64,000 nt of DNA, taken from contig NC_052508.1 in NCBI RefSeq assembly GCF_014356525.2, positions 43,441,858 through 43,505,857 on the forward strand. Direction: 5' to 3'. The translations under genes and the position numbers were made by a program. Below, in pieces: positions 56,641 through 64,000 of the stretch (the stretch's first letter is position 1; each line of letters starts with the position of its first letter). The notes under the pieces were generated by a model. It was given only the letters and a program-made list of their open reading frames with translations. It was not told the DNA's origin and did not search any database. The stretch is from Nilaparvata lugens. Taxonomy: Eukaryota > Arthropoda > Insecta > Hemiptera > Delphacidae.

Positions 56641-57933
56641 TATGTACAGTCCATATACAGTATGAATGCCCAGCCTTTGGAATATGTGCTGGCAATGAGC
56701 ATCAAACTTGCTAAACGTCATCACATGTAGTGCTTTCTTGTGGAGAAGGAGAATGTCCTTCGCATGAGCCGAATGTCCCCACACCAATATTCCATACTGG
56801 ATGTAACAGTTGAACACCGCGTGAAACAGCATCAGCAATCGTTGGGCACTTAGAAGTCCTCTTATTTTATGAAGTAAATAGAATACTTGTGACAGCTTTT
56901 TGCAGACTCCAACAATGTGATGCTCCCAAGACAATTTTGTGTCCATGCTGAATCCAAGCAAAAAGACAGGAGCTGCACTCTACTGACATCTGCTGATCTC
57001 GCCAAAGTACACATTATCTCCTGAGTTTTGCTCTCATTCAACTTCAGCTTATTTGCACAGAACCAACTCTTGGCCTCTTCGAAAAGGTCATGGGTGTCTG
57101 CTTGGCTGCCTGGGGCCCCTTGCCCTGTCCCATGATGGTGGTGTTGTTGGCAAAATGCAGGCTGGAGTTGTTCAGGTGCAGGTCATTAATCATTATTAAG
57201 AATAACAATGGTCCAAGCACCAATCCTTGGGGTACTCCATGTGGTGCACATGCCCTACCAAAAGTAGCACCCATGATGTGTGTCTCGGAGGTAATCAGCA
57301 ACCATGCCCCATGCTCTGCCCTGAAACCCGTATCTGCCCAACTTCCTGAGCAAGATATCGTCAGACACATAGTCGAATGCCTCTGATAGGTCACTTAGGA
57401 CAAATTCAATTGATCCCTGGCCTTCAAAAGCCTCATTAATCCTTTCCACAAGATCTCCCCCTTCTAAATGTTTCTTAGCAGATTTTTGTGTTCAAGAAAC
57501 TTGGTCATCTGTCTCAACATAGCCGTCTCTATGATCTTACCAATTATTGGTACAACAGAGACTGGTCGGAAATTTCTAATGTCCTCTGGACAGCCTTTCT
57601 TAAAAATTGGCGTTGTTTTGGACACCTTAAGACAATCCGGAAAAACAACCTCAGATAAAAAAGCATTCACCAGCAGGAGGAGCGGGCCAACCAAGATATC
57701 AGCAATTTTTTCAGGATGTATGTGAATAGGCCATAGACATCCTGACTGTAGGTAGTCCTGAAGCTCTTTATTATGTTGGTCAGCTCACACTCACTCAGCA
57801 CACCAAAAACCTCAATCTTATGAGGATTTTCAGGTACCAGAAAAATTGGATCAATAATTGAAGCAGGAATCTCCTCCACTATTTCGGTCACAGACTTTAG
57901 AAAGGCTTCATTCACCTCATCAGGACTCTTCAA
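56635..57933 (-). pseudogene. Reverse transcriptase remnant, catalytic box lost
   Basis: Frames 57933-57667, 57694-57464, 57449-57255, 57394-57044 and 56961-56635 tile one reverse transcriptase with several frameshifts. The catalytic YADD reads FANN (in SSLHFANNTTIM), so both aspartates are lost. The downstream KLSWEHHIVGVCKKLSQVFY block is intact. Confidence 0.9.
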
Positions 57934-58820
57934 TACACTTTACTTATGGCTGAACCTTGTAGGAGTCATTGATGAGATTCCAAGCTGCCTTAGTTGAATT
58001 GTGAGATCTCTCAATAAAACTGCTGATTGACTCCTTTTTGCCCTGTCAATTTCCTCTTTGTAAATCTGCTTGGTCCTCATTTAGTTCCTGTACTCCACCC
58101 TCTGCAATGAGGGATTTTCCTTGTAGGAAGCATAGAACATGGTGACAAACAATCCAATGTTCCTCAACTCTGGAGTATATCAATCACTTGGACGCCTGGT
58201 CTTCTTTTTTGCTTTTCTGGCTCCATGCAGAATGGCTGGCGTGAAGGACACAGGTGGGCATGACTGGTTATAGGCCTCCAACAATTTCTTGAAGAAAACA
58301 TTGAATCCTCAGCTGAAGATGTCATGATGCGAAGAAAATCCCAGTTCATTACAAAAAGACATTGCTTAAACACTGCCATGTTGTTGTCCAGAACCTTCCT
58401 CACAATGAACCTATATTTGTTCACCAAACCGGGACAATCCACTTCTCTCCTGGATCCGTGAGCCACATCCACCAACACAGCACAGTGGTCCGCCAACCAG
58501 TGGGTTTACAACCTCAACAGTAAAGTTGTCACAACTATCATTTGTTACAACTACATCCAGGCAGTATGGGCCTCTTGGGGGTTCAAAGATGGTCCAGAAC
58601 AAATTGAACATACTCTAGTCTGCTTGCCTTTGAATCCGCTGAGTTTAGATGAACATTGAAATCACTCACTACCTATGTACACAATGTTTGCAAGATATAA
58701 CACAAATTCAAGGCACTGTTCAAGCTGATTAATTAATCTGTAAAAAAATTGAATATTTGAGCAGTAGACAATAATTACTACCAATGATGAACTCTTTATA
58801 AAAACACCAACGGCCTCGAA

Positions 58821-61462
58821 CATAAATTCTGGCAAAACACACCAAGGTCATTGCTCTTAATATTTAAATTTAACAGCTATGGTATCTTCAATATTACTTT
58901 TTTTCTGTTCCTTCTTGCATTAAAACGTTTACATGTGTATTGTAACTTATAAATTAGTAGATACAATACCGTACCTAAGTTTATAACTTTCTTAAATAGA
59001 TCACTTTGAAAAGAAAGAAACGATTAAAATTTCAGCGGCAAGAAGTTGTACTGTAATAAATTACTGCACATCCGCTTGCTGTTTCTCTTGCAATCTGTTT
59101 TGCACTAGCCGGCAGGGGCCGATGTCAAACGAGGAAAACGACAGAAGAGTCCTGCGACAGCCGAGACCAGCGACGGTAGCGACGGTAGAGACCTGTGACA
59201 TTCGAGGCCAGCAGAGGACTCCTGAAAAAGAGTCATAAAATGTCGCCTGCATTAGGCGACAGTTGAGGCCTCTCTAATTTTTGTACAGCCCCGACAGACA
59301 GCCAAAACCTGTGACAGTAGAGGACTCCTGAAAAAGAGGCCTCAACTGTCGCCTGCGCTAGGCTCTCCAGAATGGCAGACAGCACCAAAAGATTTATCAT
59401 TCAATTAGTATGGATTTACCAGCAATTGAATAATATATTATATCCCATTATTCCTTCCATATTATGAATAAGTATTGCAACTTTACAATACTGTAAATAC
59501 ACCTTAGTTGCTTCTTCATAAAAAACGAAATTATCAAACTCGTAAATACCTTTTTGATACTTGGATGTCAAATTCTTAGTACATTATAGATGTAGGATAT
59601 TATTCTACAAATCAATAACTTTTATTAATTTCTCACATTTTCATTTTACATTTTCTTGATCTATACATTGAGCTTTTCTCGTAAAAACTAAATTCTTCAT
59701 TTATTTCATTAATGATGTTGCTTATGGAATTAATCACATGATTACTTTCATATGATGATAACATCATACGTCAAAATAGAATTACCATCGCTACAATCTC
59801 ATATCCTACACTTGGCCATTCTGACAAATTGTCTTGCCCTCAAGCCATAAAATAAATGAATATGAAAAGGATTACAAACTTAAACAAAACATGGAAAATA
59901 AAACAAACATAAACAAACCATGGAGAGTAAAACAAACATAAACAAAACACACAAGATGAAAGAAACGTGAACAAAACATAACACTGCATTACATGCAACA
60001 CTGCTTGATAAGACTGACTTTCTTCAGCTGTTGGGGTACTTTGAATTACTTTTTCATTAATTTTCTTCTCTTTGTTGAGTATGCATCAACTCATACATAT
60101 TCTTCATTCCATAATTATTCTCATCAATTTCACTTTTTTCCAATACTAGCCAATATTTCTTTTTTCATTTCTTTCTAAATTCATACCTTGACTTTCTTCC
60201 ATTTCCACATCTTTCTCATCTCTCCTCATTTTTTGTACATTCTCATTCCATTCTCCAAATTTTTCCTCAATTTCATAATTTGATTCAATTCCATTTTCCT
60301 CCCCACTATTCCATCTAACTTCCCTTTCCACCTCATCATCACTCTCGTCCTTCCTCTTTTCACCATTTCCAATGTGCAGATGATTGTGGGCTACAGATTT
60401 TAGCCCAATAACTGATTGTAGCCCAGATAACTGACATAACCATTAATACTTTCAAGTTCTTGATCAACAATTTTTAATAATTCTCCACTGCAAGGATTTG
60501 ACAAGTTATCATTACAAGGAATCAGATCAAATGCTTGTAAATTCTTAGATTGATTTCGGTATTCAAATCTAGGTTTTGAAAAATGTTTCAACTTACCATG
60601 GTTAGAAATCAACTCTGCGTCAAGACTAACTTCTTGATTATGATTATAGTTACCACAAACTCTGTTTCGAATTCTATGATACCAATGAGATTTTATGAAG
60701 AATTCTACAAATTCTATGAAGATGAAGATGCAAAAATCAACAATGAAGATGATGCATGATAATGATTATAGGAGTTGAGTGTATAGAATTAAGGCTCGGC
60801 AGGATAGGGACCATGTCCAATTACTATCTCCATAAGCGTAATGTTAATTGGGATTCCATATAACTCGGTTGATTTTCATCCGAATACTCCAGTCAATATC
60901 TCATTTTGAAGGTATGTTAATTCTCTATTTTAGTTGTGAAGTAGAAAATTATATTTTTGAGAGAACGTTTATATTCATCTATTAAGTGAGAAACTTTTAT
61001 GATTTTTTCCTGGCGTTCTTTATGAATATTTTGGAAATTCATCTCGCAACTTGAATTCGTTTTGATGAGTTCTAATGAAATTAATTTTTTCATAAAAATC
61101 TACACATCCATACGGTTTTTAAATGGAATCTAGCGAAGGAGATTTTCGTCTGCAAGCCACTGAAAAATGGAGTTGTTGAACAGAGTTCGTTGACCCTGAG
61201 CAGTGTGTGACCGCCATCAGTTGTCTGGAGGGGTGCCATTTCATGGGCTTTGTATCCCTGTAAACAATAGCCCTTACACTTCCATTTCCTTTTGAAACTT
61301 ATTCGCAGAAAGAATTCACAAGTAAAGGCATCTTGACCTGAGAGTGGACAAAATATAATCAGTATTATTTTCAGTTGACCCTCGAAAGCACTCGTCTTCA
61401 GTACAAGCCAAAGTCGATCAATTTCTGTTTGAAAAGTGTTCCTCGGTTAGTTTGGAACTATC
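58821..61462. other. No gene recognised; small hairpins
   Basis: AT-rich except about 59060-59370, which is GC-rich and holds hairpins annotated separately. About 59870-59960 is a degenerate repeat of AAACAAACATAAACAAA(A/C)CATGGA. Open frames near 60150-60330 come from a CT-rich low-complexity strand. Confidence 0.5.
59241..59353. repeat. Perfect 19-bp inverted repeat and inner palindrome
   Basis: GGCGACAGTTGAGGCCTCT at 59255-59273 and its exact complement at 59335-59353, enclosing 61 bp. TGTCGCCT/AGGCGACA (59241-59261) forms a second, smaller palindrome sharing bases with the first. Direct repeats of AGGACTCCTGAAAAAGAG at about 59215 and 59321. Confidence 0.8.
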
Positions 61463-61980
61463 GTGTCTGTGCGCGTGTGTTTGTGTGTAGGCAAAATAAT
61501 TCCGAAATGTGGTTTATTCATCGATCGTGATCATACATTCCTGGCCGCTTCTCCTGATGGCCTGGTCGATGATGGCGAAGGGATAGCAGAAATAAAGTTT
61601 CCGGCAACTGCAGAATACATGACACCAGATGACTTGATATGTAAAAAGATTGGAGTTGTAGGGAGAATGTGGAGTAATGTGGATGATAGTCTAGTTATTA
61701 AAAATCTCATAATTACCACATCCAAGTTCAAGGGCAACTTCATATAACAAGAAGGAAATATTGCCTTTTTACTATATGGACGCCCCATGGTTTGAAGGTA
61801 GAAAAAATATTGAGGGATGATCAATTTTGGGAGAAATTTATGTTTCCAAAGCTTTGTAAGTTTTATAATAATGCATGTTTGTTCCCTGAGTTGATTGATC
61901 CCAGACATAGAAGACAAATGGAAATAAGAGAACCACAACATATCTTGCAAGCAATAACCGAGAAAAGAAGGAAATTGTAG
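61463..61980 (+). pseudogene. YqaJ-type exonuclease fragment, frameshifted
   Basis: YqaJ/lambda-exonuclease-type nucleases degrade DNA ends and are common in insect mobile and virus-like DNA. Frame one shows KCGLFIDRDHTFLAASPDGL then EGIAEIKFPATAEYMTPDD: the PD-(D/E)xK site is visible as SPDG followed by EIK. Near 61700-61710 the frame shifts to IQVQGQLHITRRKYCLFTIW, then TPHGLKVEKILRDDQFW and KFYNNACLFPELIDPRHRR, ending at 61980. This covers roughly the C-terminal half of the domain; the upstream half was not found, and a splice-acceptor-like TGTGTGTAG precedes the first motif. No neighbouring gene clarifies its origin. Confidence 0.85.
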
Positions 61981-62154
61981 GAATATTTGCTAATTTGTTG
62001 TCATTGTATGTATTTTTAATACCTATTCATTATTGTTTTTATGAGCTATAGGATACCGTATTGTGTTTTTATATAGAAATTGTTTGATATTATTCAAAGG
62101 TCAGCAAGTTTCTTGAGATTTATCTGTTCATGAAATGTGAACTTGAAGTAGGTG

Positions 62155-62265
62155 ACCTATTCATTTTTTGAAGATTATGACAAGGCTGTCATGCGATACT
62201 TGATTTCAATACATAATTTCAAGACAAAATGAATGACCAAAAACGCACATCATTAGAAAAAAAAA
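62155..62265. repeat. Dispersed repeat, first copy
   Basis: About 70 bp (GGCTGTCATGCGATACTTGA to AACGCACATCA) is repeated nearly exactly at 63487-63558 in the same orientation, 1.3 kb away. Confidence 0.85.
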
Positions 62266-62280
62266 TTGAAAATTCGATTA

Positions 62281-62870
62281 GGGGGCTGGGGAAACGATAG
62301 CCCCCCCACTTAGTGTAATTGCGATTTGAGCATGACACATCGTTTGTGCACGAATGTGCACGTACATGTATCGATTGTGCACACTTTTTAAGCAAGGAAA
62401 TAGGTTATCACAGGAGTTAGGTATAGTGGAGTAGGCAAGGGGGGCTGGGGAAATGCTATCCCCCAAACAGTCAGAACACTCCAATTTTCGGCTCAATCGT
62501 TTTTGCATCGTTTGTGCACGAATGTGCACGTGCATGTAACGTTTGTGCACTCTTTTTAAGCAAGGAAATGGGTCATCACAGGAGTAAGGTATAGTAGAGT
62601 TGGCAAGGGGGGCTGGGGAAACGCTATCCTCCAAACCATCAAAACACTTCAATTTTCGGCTTAGTCGTTTGTGCACGAATGTGCACTTACATGTAACATT
62701 TGTGCACACTTTTTAAACAAGGAAATGGATCGTTGCAGGAGTGAGGTATAATACATCGGCCAAGGGGGGCTGGGGGAAATGCTATCCCCCAAACCGTCAA
62801 AACACTCCAATTTTTGGCTCAATCGTTTGCTCTTCCTTCGTGCACGAATGTGGCTGGATCAGCCACAAAA
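62281..62870. repeat. Tandem array of ~160 bp units
   Basis: Four units begin GGGGGCTGGGGAAA near 62281, 62440, 62607 and 62765 (the last truncated). Each contains a GTGCACGAATGTGCAC palindrome, CACTTTTTAAxCAAGGAAAT and AGGAGTxAGGTATA. The open frame across it (minus strand, 62709-62278) is a by-product of the repeat unit. Confidence 0.9.
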
Positions 62871-62879
62871 ATTATCATC

Positions 62880-64000
62880 CAATGTCATACTCCCATTATA
62901 TTGTACTATGTATGTCTAGAAATATATAAGGAATGAGAAAATAGCACTACAATAGCAATAATAATAATTAATTATCAATCATGAGATATTTTCTTATATA
63001 CAGTGAGTTTTTGATATGTTTACCTTCTCACTCCCCGAAACAGAACTGTGAGTTGAAAATTTTTTTGGAAATTTTCTCCTCTTTAACCCTTCCTTGATTC
63101 TACTAATATTGGTTACTAATATTTTTTACTTCAGATATTGAAGTCCCATGAATATCGATGGAAAACTATCACTATTTTTGAATATTGATTTTCTGATACT
63201 CATCCAAAATGCTTAGACATTAATTTTAATCTGTTTATTAACAAAATGAACAGATTTGGTAATCTGTCGATTGGATGTAATATAAGAAACTGACCCAACT
63301 TTTATGTAAGAGAGATGCATACAGAATGGGTGAAAAATCCGAGAACGGCTCAATATCTCATTCACAAAGGTAATTTGATGGTAAATGTGATTGGGGATCC
63401 TACTCAAATCTAAAATACTACTTTTTTATTACTTTAAAAATCTGGTCCACCATATTGAATGCAACTTGATTTTTTTAAAATAGGAAGGCTGTCATGCGAT
63501 ACTTGATTTCAATACATAATTTCAAGACAAAATGAATGACCAAAAACGCACATCAATATCTCAAACCGTTGAGAAGATATTCACATTTTTAATCAATACC
63601 ATGGAAAACTGTAATGAAATCACATTAGAGTTGTATTGATTAATAATGTGAATATCTTAAAAATGGTAGACCAGATTTTCAAAGTCATAGTAAAGTAGTA
63701 TGTTCAATTTGAGAAGGATTTCCAGTCACACCCACCTTGGAATCACATTTTTTATGAGATACTGAGTTCTCATACTTTCTTTGTTGCCGTTCTCCTTTCT
63801 GCTTTGATTAATAATGTGGTTTTTGGCATTCACTTTTTCTTGAAATTCTGTTTCAAAATCATGGATCGCATGACCACCTTCTATTTAAAAAAATAAAGTT
63901 GCATTCAAAATGGTGGATCCAAGATGGCGGACTCAACGAAATTTTTTTTTGTAATTTTTAGTAAATTGAATAACCTTCTCAAAAATTGATATTTTCAGAA
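62880..64000. other. No gene recognised; dispersed repeats
   Basis: Contains the second copy of the 70-bp repeat (63487-63558), an R2-like motif near 63007 (TTTTTGATATGTTTACCTTC) and, near 63910, AAGATGGCGGACTC. The latter resembles the AAGATGGCGGC motif of the R1 family but is too short to classify. Confidence 0.55.

Larger units (their letters stand above)
55080..58820 (-). mobile_element. Decayed non-LTR retrotransposon, interrupted
   Basis: Minus-strand blocks in order: end of an endonuclease-like domain (about 58611-58411, CLDVVVTNDSCDNFTV), the pre-RT region (57933-57667), RT blocks FPDCLKVSKTTPIFKKG and NFRPVSVVPIIGKIIET (57650-57510), DLSEAFDYVSDDILLRKLG (57400), [20 protein letters not shown] (57245-57180), and the C-terminal GFSMDTKLSWEHHIVGVC onward. 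A pogo-like element then intervenes, and the final segment (GRINFDVPHCPLSK, PNTFKNTLSRWL) is at 55322-55134. The element is distinct from the one at 21.5 kb and much older. Confidence 0.88.

Noticed and set aside
60146..60331. Glu/Lys-rich minus-strand frame
   Set aside because: It derives from CT-rich low-complexity DNA and has no start context or homology.
62281..62870. CRISPR-like repeat array
   Set aside because: Units are contiguous with no unique spacers and the genome is eukaryotic.

Overview
The window looks like nuclear DNA of an insect. It is AT-rich, has canonical GT-AG introns, contains one clearly conserved animal gene of seven exons, and most of the rest is mobile DNA. A hemipteran such as a planthopper is my best guess. 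That rests on general resemblance of the repeats, not on a decisive marker, so treat it as tentative.

The only confidently functional gene is NDUFV2 (24 kDa 2Fe-2S subunit of mitochondrial complex I), on the minus strand from 19251 (ATG) to 3456 (TAG). Its seven exons join to a 242-residue protein with all four cluster cysteines at the standard spacing. The introns are full of repeats. The last intron (3550-7953) holds a decayed Ty3/Gypsy-type element (3939-7370, target duplication CATG), whose 5' LTR is itself split by a short non-autonomous element. The fourth intron holds a SINE with a tRNA-Ala-like head. Introns 3 and 1 hold non-LTR remnants and long inverted repeats.

From 19.3 to 36 kb, upstream of NDUFV2, a roughly 2 kb sequence is present as a direct tandem pair (copies A and B). 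A partial inverted third copy flanks 30.3-35.8 kb. These copies were targets for a 5'-truncated non-LTR retrotransposon (21.5-23.4 kb), a 622 bp TA-flanked inverted-repeat element (25.0 kb) and a 5.3 kb cluster of alternating fold-back arms (30.5-35.7 kb). A 3.3 kb pogo/Tigger-type transposon with a broken transposase lies at 26.4-29.8 kb, just downstream of copy B.

From 36 to 39 kb there are traces of a PIF/Harbinger system: a HARBI1-like fragment, a possible Myb/SANT-like spliced ORF and a 225 bp MITE. From 39390 to 47768 lies a recent LTR element on the minus strand with unusually long LTRs (2.6-2.8 kb). It has a gag/retropepsin-like reading frame broken by one TGA, a primer-binding-like site and a polypurine tract, but no polymerase.

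From 47.9 to 55 kb there are MITEs, a satellite-like array and a fold-back element whose core is about 1.2 kb of a TTAGG-rich minisatellite. From 55 to 58.8 kb a decayed non-LTR element is split by a pogo-like element. The end of the window has a frameshifted YqaJ-type exonuclease fragment and a tandem array of roughly 160 bp units. No rRNA, CRISPR array or bacterial-type operon is present.
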